The notes below the pieces were generated by a model, which made no database searches, had not been told where the DNA came from, and saw only the letters and a program-made list of their open reading frames with translations. Source: Streptomyces aurantiacus (GTDB lineage: Bacteria > Actinomycetota > Actinomycetes > Streptomycetales > Streptomycetaceae). Taken from it: DNA of 64,000 nucleotides. Both the position numbers and the translations under genes were made by a program. The stretch lies in NCBI RefSeq assembly GCF_027107535.1, contig NZ_CP114283.1, positions 9,424,001-9,488,000 of the forward strand. Direction: 5' to 3'. This document shows positions 53,799 through 64,000 of the stretch, in pieces. Position 1 is the first letter of the stretch. Each line of letters starts with the position of its first letter.

Positions 53799-54911
53799 AT
53801 GACAGCAGCAGGGAAGCACCAGGTGAGCCGGTCGGAGACCTCCCGACGAGGAAGCCGGCCGGGCCGAGCGGGCATCAGAGACGTGGCCGCGGCCGCCGGA
53901 GTCTCCATTACGACGGTGTCCGACGCCCTCAACGGCAAGGGGCGACTGCCGGACGCCACCAGACGCCATGTCCGCGAGGTCGCCGACCGGCTGGGCTATC
54001 GCCCCTCCGCCGCGGCCCGAACACTCCGTACCGGCAAGTCCGGCCTCATCGGCCTGACCGTGACGACCTACGGGGACGAACCCTTCACCTTCACGGAGTT
54101 CGCGTACTTCGCGGAGATGGCCAGAGCCGCCACCTCGGCCGCGCTCGCCCGGGGTTACGCCCTGGTCATCCTCCCCGCGACCTCGCGCCACGACGTGTGG
54201 TCGAACGTGGCCCTGGACGGGACGGTCGTCATCGACCCCTCCGACCAGGACCCGGTCGTCAGCGAACTGGTCCGCCAGGGGTTACCGGTGGTCTCGGACG
54301 GCCGCCCGGCCGGCTCCCTGCCGGTGACCGCCTGGGTGGACAACGACCACGAGGCCGCGGTCCTGGGGATCCTCGACCATCTGGCCGACGCCGGAGCCCG
54401 CCGGATCGGTCTCCTGACCGGGACGACGACCGACACGTACACGCACTTGTCGACGACCGCGTACCTGCGCTGGTGCGAGCGTGTGGGCCAGGATCCTGTG
54501 TACGAGGCCTATCCCGCGCACGATCCGTGCGCGGGAGCGGTCGCGGCCGACCGGCTGCTCGCCCGGCCCGACCGGCCCGACGCCGTCTACGGGCTGTTCG
54601 ACCCGAACGGCACCGACCTCCTCGCGGCGGCCCGGCGCTACGGCCTGCGCGTACCGGACGACTTGCTTCTCGTGTGCTGCAGCGAGTCCACCGTCTACGC
54701 CAACACCGAGCCGCCCGTCACGACACTCTCTCTCAAACCACGACGAATCGGTACGGCAGTGGTCCAGCTCCTCATCGACGCGATCGAGGGGGTCGAATCG
54801 GACCAACCGGTCGAGCAGGTCATGCCGACGGAGCTGATCGTGCGTACATCCTCCGAGCGACGGTCGCCGCGGACGACCGTCAGCCCACCGAGGTCACCGG
54901 AACAGGGGTGA
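53799..54911 (+). CDS. LacI-family transcriptional regulator with TTA codon
   Basis: 370 residues from ATG 53799. A LacI helix-turn-helix (AGIRDVAAAAGVSITTVSDA, LNGKGRLPDATRRHVREVAD) and a periplasmic-binding-like effector domain (about 95-350). The first 25 residues are a basic tail. Codon 162 (54282-54284) is TTA, so translation needs the bldA tRNA-Leu(UUA). I recall that the S. coelicolor gene at this place also has a TTA codon. Its regulon and ligand are unknown; the DNA-binding part is typical of sugar regulators, yet no transport genes are near. Confidence 0.9.
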   Translation: MTAAGKHQVSRSETSRRGSRPGRAGIRDVAAAAGVSITTVSDALNGKGRLPDATRRHVREVADRLGYRPSAAARTLRTGKSGLIGLTVTTYGDEPFTFTEFAYFAEMARAATSAALARGYALVILPATSRHDVWSNVALDGTVVIDPSDQDPVVSELVRQGLPVVSDGRPAGSLPVTAWVDNDHEAAVLGILDHLADAGARRIGLLTGTTTDTYTHLSTTAYLRWCERVGQDPVYEAYPAHDPCAGAVAADRLLARPDRPDAVYGLFDPNGTDLLAAARRYGLRVPDDLLLVCCSESTVYANTEPPVTTLSLKPRRIGTAVVQLLIDAIEGVESDQPVEQVMPTELIVRTSSERRSPRTTVSPPRSPEQG

Positions 54912-55102
54912 CCTCCAACGCGGAAAGCTCCTCCCAATTCGGGAGAAAAGCACGGTGAACTGGGGTTCTGCTCCGATTCACCACCCCTGGGTCATCACAT
55001 GGCGCGATCCGCATTCCTATGATGGGCGGACGACACCGCGGGCCGCTGCGACCAGGCAGTCCGACGCGGTGCAGATGCGGCGCGATGGTGGTGGAGGGGT
55101 CG

Positions 55103-56293
55103 ATGACTCAGGGGGCCGGTCAGGGACCCGAGATGCGGACGCCGACGGTGCGCGACTTCCGCGTGCCGGCGTACGTGCACGAGGCCGGTCCGCACGCGCA
55201 GCCCCCCGGCCCGCACGCGCACCCCTCACCGCCGTACGACCGGTCCGCCGGCCCGTACGACCAGAGCGGGGCCCCGTACGCCGGGGCCGCGGAGCAGTAC
55301 GGCCGGCCCGGCCCCTACGCCGGGCCCCCGCCGCACGGCGAGGGCGGCGTCCCGGCCCGGGAGCCGGAGGGCTACACCCCGACGGAGCGCGATCTGCCGG
55401 TGATCAACCGCGGTGACACGCTGCAGGTGCCGGTCGACCCCGAAGCGGGCCAGGTCCCTCAGCCCGACGAGGGACCGGGGCCGCTGTACGTCGTCGGTGA
55501 CGTGCACGGGTACATCGACGAACTCGTGGCCGCGCTGCGCGAGAAGGGGCTCATCGACGCCGAAGCCCGCTGGGTCGCCGGGACCTCGCGTCTGTGGTTC
55601 CTCGGCGACTTCACCGACCGCGGACCCGACGGCATCGGCGTCATCGACCTCGTGATGCGGCTGTCCGCGGAGGCAGCGGCGGCCGGCGGCTACTGCAAGG
55701 CGCTCATGGGCAACCACGAGCTGCTCCTGCTCGGCGCCAAGCGGTTCGGGGACACCCCTGTCAACTCCGGCGCGGGGACCGCCACCTTCCAGGCCGCCTG
55801 GCTGCTCAACGGCGGCCAGAAGTCCGACATGGACCGCCTCGAGGACCACCATCTGCAGTGGATGGCCCGCCTCGACGCCATGGAGATGGCGGACGGGCAT
55901 CTCCTCGTGCACTCCGACACGACCGCCTATCTCGACTACGGCGACTCCATCGAAGCGGTCAACGACACCATCCGCGAAACCCTCACCCGCAACGACGCGG
56001 ACGAGTGCTGGGACCTGTTCCGCAAGTTCACCAAGCGCTTCGCGTTCCGCGACGACGGCGGCGCCCAGGCGGTGCGCTCCCTGCTGGAGACGTACGGCGG
56101 TTCACGCATCGTCCATGGTCACAGCCCCATTCCGTACCTCCGGGGCGAAGTCGGATCGGAGGACGGCGACACCCCCTCGACTCCCGTGGTCGACGAACCG
56201 CACGTGTACGCCGACAAGCTCGCGATCGCCATGGACGGCGGTGTGACCATGGCCGGAAAGCTACTCGTCCAGCAACTTCCTCTGGATAGCTGA
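55103..56293 (+). CDS. Metallophosphoesterase with long disordered N-terminus
   Basis: 396 residues from ATG 55103 (GGAGGGG nearby). Residues 1-120 are Pro/Gly/Tyr-rich and probably disordered (GPHAQPPGPHAHPSPPYDRS). The catalytic domain (about 130-390) has VVGDVHGYIDELVAAL, LGDFTDRGPDGIGVI, MGNHELLLL and the late IVHGHSPIPY, all metal-binding motifs of the PPP/Shp-like family. It therefore likely acts on phosphoproteins, nucleotides or Ap4A. Followed 190 bases downstream by a membrane protein gene, perhaps on the same transcript. Confidence 0.92.
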   Translation: MTQGAGQGPEMRTPTVRDFRVPAYVHEAGPHAQPPGPHAHPSPPYDRSAGPYDQSGAPYAGAAEQYGRPGPYAGPPPHGEGGVPAREPEGYTPTERDLPVINRGDTLQVPVDPEAGQVPQPDEGPGPLYVVGDVHGYIDELVAALREKGLIDAEARWVAGTSRLWFLGDFTDRGPDGIGVIDLVMRLSAEAAAAGGYCKALMGNHELLLLGAKRFGDTPVNSGAGTATFQAAWLLNGGQKSDMDRLEDHHLQWMARLDAMEMADGHLLVHSDTTAYLDYGDSIEAVNDTIRETLTRNDADECWDLFRKFTKRFAFRDDGGAQAVRSLLETYGGSRIVHGHSPIPYLRGEVGSEDGDTPSTPVVDEPHVYADKLAIAMDGGVTMAGKLLVQQLPLDS

Positions 56294-56482
56294 GCGTTCA
56301 GCGGGCAGGCGTCCTCCGACGGAGGACACGTGCAACCCAGGGGCAATTTCTGGAAACCCCCTGTCACCGTGTGCCGTCGCCGCTCTACCATCGGCTTATC
56401 CGTAGCAGGCTCCCCTCCGTTTCTGCCCGACGGCTCGTCAGCATGCCGAGCCCCAAGCCCTACGGAGCATCGGGGGATGCAC

Positions 56483-57349
56483 ATGAACAGCGTTCCGCAG
56501 CACCTGCTGAGCGAGGACCGCCAAGAGTACGAGCGGATCCTCGACGAGGCGCTGCGCTCCGCCCCACACCGTCCGGAACTCGCCGCTGTCGGTCAGCGGC
56601 TCAACCCCGAGCAGCTGCGCACGATGGCGCTCAACGCCACCGCGATCATCACGGCGGCCGCGGCGACCGAGTACCAGCACTACGTGAAGGTCCGCGAGGA
56701 ACTGCGCCAGCCGGCGCCGTCCACCCCTCCCGTCCGCGAAGGGTCCACCAGCACCACGGATCCGGCCACGGGCGCTGTCGGGCTCGCCACCACCATGGGA
56801 GAGGTCGCCGAGACCGCCGGGGCGGGTGCCGCCGCGGTCGCCGCCGTGCTCGCCCCCGTCCTCGCCGGTACGGCCGCGGCGATATTCCTGCTCGTCGGCT
56901 ACATATTGAAGATGCTCGACCCCGAACCGGGCATCGCTCAGACCCTCCTCACCACGGGGTGGGTCTTCGGCGCCATCACCGCGGCCACGATCCTGGTGGC
57001 CGCGGTCGGTCTTCTGCTCGCCGCACTGCGCAACGGCTCCAGCTCGCTGCAGGCCGGTGCCAACGGCGAGCGCAGCGAGGAGGCGTCCCTGGCCAGGGAC
57101 GCCTGGCACGACGCCCTCCTGGAGCGCGGCATCCTGCCGTTCCTCAGGGACGCACTCGCGGACCCGGGTACGGCGGCCCTCGGCCGTGCCAAGCCCGCGG
57201 CACCGACCAGCCGAATACCGCACCTCGGCTACAACCGCCCGGGCTTCAGCAGCCCTGACGGCGGCCCGGCAGCGGGCCCCCGCCCCAGTTTCTCGAGCCC
57301 GGACTTCAGCAGTCCGGACTTCGGGGGACCGGAGCACGCTCCCGAATAG
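56483..57349 (+). CDS. Conserved membrane protein
   Basis: 288 residues from ATG 56483 with GGGGG upstream; ATG 56477 adds two residues. A soluble helical start (MNSVPQHLLSEDRQEYERIL, then NATAIITAAAATEYQHYVKV) leads to two membrane helices (about 105-140, GAAAVAAVLAPVLAGTAAAI, and 150-190, VFGAITAATILVAAVGLLLA). A C-terminal charged region (RDAWHDALLERGILPFLRDA) and a Phe-Ser-Ser-Pro-rich repeat tail (FSSPDGG, FSSPDFSSPDF) follow. I do not recognise a named family. It ends at a perfect terminator. Confidence 0.8.
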   Translation: MNSVPQHLLSEDRQEYERILDEALRSAPHRPELAAVGQRLNPEQLRTMALNATAIITAAAATEYQHYVKVREELRQPAPSTPPVREGSTSTTDPATGAVGLATTMGEVAETAGAGAAAVAAVLAPVLAGTAAAIFLLVGYILKMLDPEPGIAQTLLTTGWVFGAITAATILVAAVGLLLAALRNGSSSLQAGANGERSEEASLARDAWHDALLERGILPFLRDALADPGTAALGRAKPAAPTSRIPHLGYNRPGFSSPDGGPAAGPRPSFSSPDFSSPDFGGPEHAPE

Positions 57350-57369
57350 GGGCCCTGCCTGCCAAGACT

Positions 57370-57406
57370 GATCGACGACGGAATTCCGTCGTCGATCTTT
57401 TCTTTT
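57370..57406 (+). terminator. Rho-independent terminator
   Basis: A perfect 14-bp stem (GATCGACGACGGAA) followed by TTTTCTTTTT, 20 bases after the membrane-protein stop. It is a classic intrinsic terminator, rare in this GC-rich genome. Confidence 0.95.
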
Positions 57407-57800
57407 TACATTCCGTTCAGCGATGTCACCAGACAAGGCTGCCCACGTCTCTTACGTTGCCAATCATCACGTAAAGAGCAATAGGCCACTTCTGATGGCT
57501 GAGCACCATAAATAGTCCCACCTACACAGATTCGCAGGTGGGCTTGTTTTCTCCAGGGGAGCGAAGGATGCTATATGCCATGTGGCAATCCATCACGATG
57601 CACTTCGCACCCAGGCAGGCAGGATGGCAGCGTTAGGTCAGCGGGCCGCAGGCCTCGTGGCTGACAGGGGCCAGGCCGTCGGGTCATCGGCAGGCAGTGT
57701 CTTCGCACTCCGCCGAGCAGCCCTGAGCGGCGTGTCCGACCGCCTCGAGGCCGTTAGCCTACTGACCTACAACGCCAACCGCGTCAGGACGGAGACCTCG
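57407..57800. other. Low-GC junction region upstream of XRE gene
   Basis: About 390 bases with visibly lower GC than the flanks, suggesting a recombination junction. A second terminator-like hairpin lies at 57517-57542 (CCCACCT/AGGTGGG) followed by CTTGTTTT. The frame of the XRE gene is open back to 57582, but no domain is seen there. TAGCCT near 57755 may be part of the XRE promoter. Confidence 0.6.
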
Positions 57801-58658
57801 GTGCCACAGGAAGAGCCCGGATTCCAGCGTGCACGACTGCGTGATCGCCTGAAGAAGGCGAGGGAGAGCGCGGGGCTGAAGCAACGGGAGGTCGCGGAGC
57901 AACTCGACTGGTCACCCTCAAAGGTGATTCGGATCGAGGCCGGCACCGTCGGCGTGTCGGTGACCGACGTGCGGGTGCTGCTGGGGCACTACGGGATCAC
58001 GGACCAGGCACAGGTCAAGGCTCTCACCGACATGGCACGGGCCGCGCGTCGGCCGCCGTGGTGGGACCAGTACCGCGCCTGGGTGACCCAGGACTTCGAG
58101 ACCTACCTCGGGTACGAAAGCTCCGCGTCGATCATCAGGAACTTCGAACCGAACCTGGTGCCCGGTCTGCTGCAGACCGAGGAGTACATGCGCACGGTCC
58201 TCAACCGGCTGAACTTCGGCACGGAAAAGACCGAGCAGCTCGTACAGCTCCGCCTGGAGCGCCAGGACCGCCTCATCCAGTCCGACGGACCCGAGTCCTT
58301 TTTCATCCTGGATGAGGCCGTGATCCGAAGGACCGTCGGCTCACTGGAGACGATGCACAAGCAGTTCGAAAAGCTGCTGACGATCAATGAAATGACCAAC
58401 GTAACGGTATTCACTGTGCCCTTCAGCGCAGGAATCTACCCACGCTTCGGATCACCGTACGCCCTTTTCGAGTTCCCTGACGACGATGACGAGATGGTCG
58501 TCTATCTGGAGAACCCCGAGGGTGAGGCAATTCTTAGCGAAAAAGCCTTGGGCCGCACGTCACAGCGCCGCCCGACAGACTATCTCGACATCTTCTGGGA
58601 AGTGGAGAGGGGGGTTGCCACTGGGGTGACACGAGAGTTCCTCTTCGGCCAGGAGTGA
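57801..58658 (+). CDS. XRE-family regulator with DUF5753 domain (WhiJ-like)
   Basis: 285 residues from GTG 57801 (GGACGGAG upstream). An N-terminal Cro/C1-type helix-turn-helix (RLRDRLKKARESAGLKQREV, AEQLDWSPSKVIRIEAGTVG) and a C-terminal DUF5753 (about 85-280; PWWDQYRAWVTQDFETYLGY, LEANLVPGLLQTE-like FEPNLVPGLLQTEEYMR, and EFPDDDDEMVVYLEN). In Streptomyces these proteins usually pair with a small DUF397 protein, and some (WhiJ) repress development. Here the DUF397 gene is 83 bases downstream on the opposite strand. Lower GC suggests acquisition. Confidence 0.92.
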   Translation: MPQEEPGFQRARLRDRLKKARESAGLKQREVAEQLDWSPSKVIRIEAGTVGVSVTDVRVLLGHYGITDQAQVKALTDMARAARRPPWWDQYRAWVTQDFETYLGYESSASIIRNFEPNLVPGLLQTEEYMRTVLNRLNFGTEKTEQLVQLRLERQDRLIQSDGPESFFILDEAVIRRTVGSLETMHKQFEKLLTINEMTNVTVFTVPFSAGIYPRFGSPYALFEFPDDDDEMVVYLENPEGEAILSEKALGRTSQRRPTDYLDIFWEVERGVATGVTREFLFGQE

Positions 58659-58740
58659 CACGGAACAAAAGCTGGGGAGCATGTTACGGAACGTCACTGG
58701 CCGTAAAACAGGAACAGCTGCAGCGGCGGAGTCGGAGCGG

Positions 58741-58941
58741 CTAGGAAATGGCTTCCGGGCCAGAATCCTTCACCACGCCGAGGAAAGAATGCCAGGCATA
58801 TGCACTGAACCCCAATAACACCCCTTCGGGGTCGTGCGAATCCCGCACGGCCACGTGATCGGCGAAAGCCACCTCGACACAGTTTCCCTGGTTACTCGCC
58901 GAGCTCTTTCGCCACCGCAGTTCAGCACCATCGAGTTCCAT
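58741..58941 (-). CDS. DUF397 small protein with a TTA codon
   Basis: 66 residues from ATG 58941; the frame is open further but without a good start. DUF397 hallmark: ELRWRKSSASNQGNCVEVAF, VAVRDSHDPEG, FSAYAWHSFLGVVK. It is the usual partner of XRE-DUF5753 regulators and is thought to antagonise them. Codon 42 (58816-58818) is TTA, so its translation should need bldA. The convergent layout with its XRE partner is unlike the usual same-strand pair. Confidence 0.9.
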   Translation of the reverse strand: MELDGAELRWRKSSASNQGNCVEVAFADHVAVRDSHDPEGVLLGFSAYAWHSFLGVVKDSGPEAIS

Positions 58942-59085
58942 GCAGCCCCCACGTCTTCGCCTACGAAAAGTGGCGATGCCGAGGTATTTCGGCATCCAAA
59001 TCAGTATGGGCGTCGCCGCCAGGGCTGCCAAGACGCACACCGGCGCCCATCACATGCCAATAAATGGAGGTATATGCATCATAAA

Positions 59086-59124
59086 CGCAATAAAAGGCCA
59101 GCCGCGTTGCGCAAACGGCTGGCC
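59086..59124 (-). terminator. Intrinsic terminator, minus strand
   Basis: GGCCAGCCG/CGGCTGGCC (9-bp perfect stem, 11-base loop, 59096-59124), followed on the minus strand by TTTTATTGCG. It would end leftward transcription that comes through from thiC, ahead of the DUF397 gene. Confidence 0.7.
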
Positions 59125-59249
59125 GAAAAGAAACCGCGCTTGTTCAAAATGAACACAGCAAAAGGGAGCCCTCGACCCGGCCGGCAAGCTTCAGGTCACG
59201 GACTCCCTCGCCAAGCACCCTCGTCTGCGAAACCGAAAGGAGCTCTGTC

Positions 59250-59417
59250 ATGGAGTCTACAGACTCCATCCCGGAGGGCTACACACCGCACACGACCAGC
59301 TCAAGGAACTGGAAGCTGTGGGCGCGCTCAGCAGGCGCCAACGTATTCAAGGGAGCTTGCACGGCTCTTGGGGCCGGAGCAGTCTCCCTGTTGATCTGGT
59401 GGTTCGAAAAGCAATAG
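59250..59417 (+). CDS. Small membrane protein, 55 aa
   Basis: ATG 59250 is preceded by AAAGGAG at 8 bases. 55 residues: a polar start (MESTDSIPEGYTPHTTSSRN), then one hydrophobic helix from about residue 32 (VFKGACTALGAGAVSLLIWW) and the end FEKQ. It resembles single-pass peptides seen beside XRE/DUF397 loci and holin-like peptides, but I know no exact family. The good ribosome site, GC3 pattern and closing stop support coding. It is antisense to nothing else. Function unknown. Confidence 0.55.
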   Translation: MESTDSIPEGYTPHTTSSRNWKLWARSAGANVFKGACTALGAGAVSLLIWWFEKQ

Positions 59418-59651
59418 CGTCACTCGCTCACCACTGGCCTCATCCGCGCGTCGGCACCGGGCCGGATCACCGAGGTCCTGGATTGCACTGCCCAGGGCCT
59501 CGGCTCCGAAGCACGAGGGCCGTTCGGTCGGCCAAAGGTGACTGCCTCTGACCATTCCTGCCCGCGAAGCTCATGAGCGGCAGCGCCAAAGCGAGGCGGC
59601 AGTGGGACTGTCGTGCCTTCCGTCGTCGGACTCTCGTGCCGTACTCCGGGC

Positions 59652-59678
59652 GGGCCCCGGCCGTCATGACCGGGGCCC
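59652..59678 (-). terminator. Hairpin downstream of thiC
   Basis: A 9-bp perfect stem GGGCCCCGG/CCGGGGCCC with a 9-base loop, 31 bases past the thiC stop. No T run. Confidence 0.6.
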
Positions 59679-59708
59679 TGGGAACGCGGCCGGCGCGTCC
59701 GCCCCTGC

Positions 59709-61724
<2,016 letters not shown>

Positions 61725-61804
61725 TGTGCAAAGGTGCTTCCACGCTAGCGTCACAATGGGCGCGGTGAACAGTGGGCCCCTCGCGTTCTTGCGATGATCG
61801 GTCG

Positions 61805-63271
61805 GTGACCACGACGCAGCAGCCCCCACTTCCGCCGTCCGAACCCCCCCACGGACACGGCCACGACGGCCATGGTCACGGGGGCGGACCCGGACACGGA
61901 CCCCACGGCCCCGGAGGGGGCGGCGACGACGGCCCGCCCGGCGGCGGGCACGGTCACTCGCACAGTCATGGCCCCGCGGCCCCCGTCTCCATGCACCTGC
62001 GCAAGGTCATCGCCGCGGTGCTGATTCCTTTCGCCGCGGCGGTCGTCGTGGGCCTCGTGGTGCTCTGGCCCGGCGGCGCCCCCGGACACGAGCGCACGGG
62101 TGTCGGCTTCGACCGGCAGACCCAGCAGGCCACGGTGACCAAGGTCGACGAGGTCGACTGCAAGTCCGTGAACGCCTCGGGCGAGACTCCGACCGGTGAC
62201 ACCTCGACGGCCGAGGGTTCTTCGGCACAGCAACAGGCGTCGGGCACCTGCAAGAAGGCGACGGTCCGGGTCGACACCGGGAAGGACAAGGGCCGTACCT
62301 TCACGGAGATCGTCCAGCCGGACTCCTCCCGGCAGTTGAAGCAGGACCAGGAGGTGATCGTGGCGTACGCGCCCGACGCCCCCAAGGAGCTTCAGTACTC
62401 GGTCACCGACGTGAACCGCAAACTCCCGATGACACTGCTCGCCGGCATCTTCGCCCTCGCTGTGGTCGTGGTGGGCCGGATGCGCGGTGTCATGGCACTG
62501 ATCGCGCTGGCCGTCAGTTTCCTGATCCTGACGTTCTTCATCCTCCCCGCGATCCTGCAGGGCTCGAACCCGCTGGTCGTGGCGGTGGTCGGGGCGAGCG
62601 CAATCATGCTGATCGCGCTCTACATGTGCCACGGGCTCTCAGCGCGGACGTCGGTGGCCGTACTCGGCACACTGCTTTCCCTGGTGCTGATCGGGCTGCT
62701 CGGCTCACTGTTCATCGACTGGGCCGCGCTGACCGGCAACACGGACGACAACACCGGTCTGATCCACGGTCTGTACCCGTCCATCGACATGAGCGGTCTG
62801 CTGCTCGCGGGAATCATCATCGGTTCGCTCGGAGTGCTCGACGACGTCACCGTCACGCAGACCTCGGCGGTCTGGGAGCTGCATGCGGCCAATCCCACGA
62901 TGGGCTGGCGAGGGCTGTACCGGGCGGGCATCCGCATCGGCCGCGACCACATCGCTTCCGTCGTCAACACCCTCGTCCTCGCCTATGCGGGCGCGGCGCT
63001 CCCTCTGCTGCTGCTGTTCTCCATCGCGGAGAGCAGCGTGGGGACGGTGGCCAACAGCGAGCTGGTGGCCGAGGAGATCGTGCGCACACTCGTCGGCTCG
63101 ATCGGACTGGTCGCCTCGGTGCCTGTCACGACAGCTCTGGCGGCCCTGGTGGTCGCGGCGGACCGCCCGGGCGACGGCGCCCCGGCACAGCAGCAACCGC
63201 AGCCGCAGCCGCAGCCTCAGGCCGGTTCAAGGGCACCCCTGCGCGGGAGCGGCCGCCGCCGCAAGCACTGA
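61805..63271 (+). CDS. YibE/F-like membrane protein with His-rich N-terminus
   Basis: 488 residues from GTG 61805. Residues about 18-60 are a His/Gly/Asp tract (HGHGHDGHGHGGGPGHGPHG and GHGHSHSHG), a likely metal-binding tail. A first helix (about 68-90) and an extracytoplasmic beta domain (95-200) lead to seven or eight helices (about 215-465) of the YibE/F family, with LGVLDDVTVTQTSAVWELHA the usual conserved block. The role is unknown; export or metal transport is possible because of the His tail. A GATGAT hexamer before the GTG and no ribosome site suggest a leaderless mRNA. Confidence 0.88.
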   Translation: MTTTQQPPLPPSEPPHGHGHDGHGHGGGPGHGPHGPGGGGDDGPPGGGHGHSHSHGPAAPVSMHLRKVIAAVLIPFAAAVVVGLVVLWPGGAPGHERTGVGFDRQTQQATVTKVDEVDCKSVNASGETPTGDTSTAEGSSAQQQASGTCKKATVRVDTGKDKGRTFTEIVQPDSSRQLKQDQEVIVAYAPDAPKELQYSVTDVNRKLPMTLLAGIFALAVVVVGRMRGVMALIALAVSFLILTFFILPAILQGSNPLVVAVVGASAIMLIALYMCHGLSARTSVAVLGTLLSLVLIGLLGSLFIDWAALTGNTDDNTGLIHGLYPSIDMSGLLLAGIIIGSLGVLDDVTVTQTSAVWELHAANPTMGWRGLYRAGIRIGRDHIASVVNTLVLAYAGAALPLLLLFSIAESSVGTVANSELVAEEIVRTLVGSIGLVASVPVTTALAALVVAADRPGDGAPAQQQPQPQPQPQAGSRAPLRGSGRRRKH

Positions 63272-63322
63272 ACCGGACGGCGTACGGCGCGGGGCGTCAC
63301 ATCACTCCGGACCGTCCTCGCG

Positions 63323-63763
63323 TCATCCCGCGCTCTGTTCCTCCGCCAGGATGCGGTCCAGTGCCTCGTCGAGATGGGTGTCGAAGTCGGCGAGCGAGCG
63401 CTCCTGCCCCAGCGGGACCACCCGGTCCGTACGGTCGAGGAACGCCAGCAGCGGCGCCGTACCGCAACGGAACAGAGCCTGGTCGGCCCCCACCTGAAGC
63501 CGGATCAGGACATCGCCGAACCCCTCCGCGTCGGCGGGGGTGATGTGCACGTCCCCGTCCCCGCAGGGGCGGCCCACGCCGTCGATCAACAGCTCCCTGC
63601 CGAAGGCCCAGGTCACCGGGGCGTCACCGGGCAGGTGGAAGGTCAGCCGCACGGCATAGGGATCACAGGTCTCGTAACGCAGCTCCACCGGGATACGGAA
63701 GGAGAGCTCCTCCGAGACGACGAAGCTCATCATGACCTCTGCCTGTACTACCGACTCGCGCAT
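63323..63763 (-). CDS. ssgA: Sporulation cell-division activator SsgA
   Basis: 146 residues. An SsgA-like protein (MRESVVQAEVMMSFVVSEEL, SFRIPVELRYETCDPYAVRL, TFHLPGDAPVTWAFGRELL, FLDRTDRVVPLGQE). The sequence matches SsgA itself rather than other SALPs, and ssgR follows upstream on the same strand. It activates sporulation-specific septation and hyphal branching. The start ATG 63763 lies about 100 bases from the ssgR stop; transcription from its own promoter, driven by SsgR, is expected. The C-terminus ends ILAEEQSAG, the usual length. Confidence 0.95.
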   Translation of the reverse strand: MRESVVQAEVMMSFVVSEELSFRIPVELRYETCDPYAVRLTFHLPGDAPVTWAFGRELLIDGVGRPCGDGDVHITPADAEGFGDVLIRLQVGADQALFRCGTAPLLAFLDRTDRVVPLGQERSLADFDTHLDEALDRILAEEQSAG

Positions 63764-63863
63764 CGCCTACCCCGTCGTTTGCCGTCGACTGGCCGGGAAT
63801 CATCCACCTGACACTGCAGGCATCTTGCTGAACGTACACACCAGATCACAAGGAGTGAGTTTT

Positions 63864-64000
63864 CAGATGCTGATAGACAGCGAAAGCGTCCCCAGCAGCC
63901 TGCCGATCTCGCCCTGCAATCGCCGCGCCGCCGGCATCAGCCGGTCGGCCTGGTGGGACGGCATGGAGATGGCCATCGTGGCCGCTGTACTGCCCACTGT
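63864..64000 (-). CDS. ssgR: IclR-family regulator SsgR, 3' end only
   Basis: The last 45 residues are in the window (VGSTAATMAISMPSHQADRL, MPAARRLQGEIGRLLGTLSL). These match the C-terminus of the IclR effector domain. Its place directly upstream of ssgA on the same strand identifies it as SsgR, the activator of ssgA. The rest is outside the window to the right. Confidence 0.85.

Noticed and set aside
59074..59394. 106-codon plus ORF with GGAGG before its ATG
   Set aside because: A minus-strand intrinsic terminator lies within it, codon use is poor, and it overlaps the better-supported 55-aa membrane ORF in another frame.

Overview
The window is a stretch of a Streptomyces chromosome. It has very high GC, GTG/TTG starts, signatures of class II tRNA-Ser genes, an SsgA/SsgR pair (a family restricted to sporulating actinomycetes), ANTAR, DUF397 and XRE-DUF5753 proteins, rare TTA codons, and ScoC/PCuAC/CopCD/DyP copper genes. 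From memory the gene order follows the S. coelicolor block from ssgR/ssgA (SCO3925-3926) to an HtrA-type protease (about SCO3977), read in reverse. Three exact ParB sites (parS) and two dense DnaA-box clusters place it on the origin-proximal part of the chromosome.

Left edge (1-7.3 kb). A possible mobile-element end lies against tRNA-Ser(UGA). It holds a GGCT-like protein running off the edge and a frameshifted GntR/UTRA regulator. Next come three ANTAR signalling proteins (one with a PP2C phosphatase), a NUDIX remnant and an HtrA protease.

7.5-21 kb. This part carries a GDPD phosphodiesterase, two Ser/Thr kinase-like ATPases of anti-sigma type, a SEC-C/DUF5926 protein, a possible small RNA and a prim-pol-like protein. 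It also carries a PP2C-like protein lacking a metal-binding Asp, aminopeptidase P, a MocR regulator with an MFS exporter, and an orphan CitG/MdcB-type enzyme.

21-30 kb. A copper-handling operon (YcnI, Sco, PCuAC, CopCD, DyP peroxidase) is followed by pheA, a DnaA-box cluster, serS, a HAD phosphatase, an 87-bp IS-like miniature element and tRNA-Ser(GCU).

31-44 kb. Two ABC-2 exporter pairs lie here, then an M24 peptidase, a fused epoxide-hydrolase-like/SDR protein, a di-iron-like hydrolase and a MerR regulator in one overlapping operon. A second DnaA-box cluster, an RNA 2'-phosphotransferase, an LLM flavin oxidoreductase, a second HAD phosphatase and an M23 peptidase follow.

44-57 kb. A GAF histidine kinase sits beside the cydA-cydB-cydCD cytochrome bd operon, which has a perfect Rex operator upstream of cydA and three parS sites at the cydB/cydCD junction. 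hisC, a TTA-containing LacI regulator, a metallophosphoesterase and a membrane protein come next.

57-64 kb. A lower-GC patch with an XRE-DUF5753 regulator, a TTA-containing DUF397 protein and a 55-aa membrane ORF separates the core from thiC. thiC has a TPP riboswitch with a parS-like palindrome inside it. A His-rich YibE/F transporter, ssgA and the 3' end of ssgR end the window.
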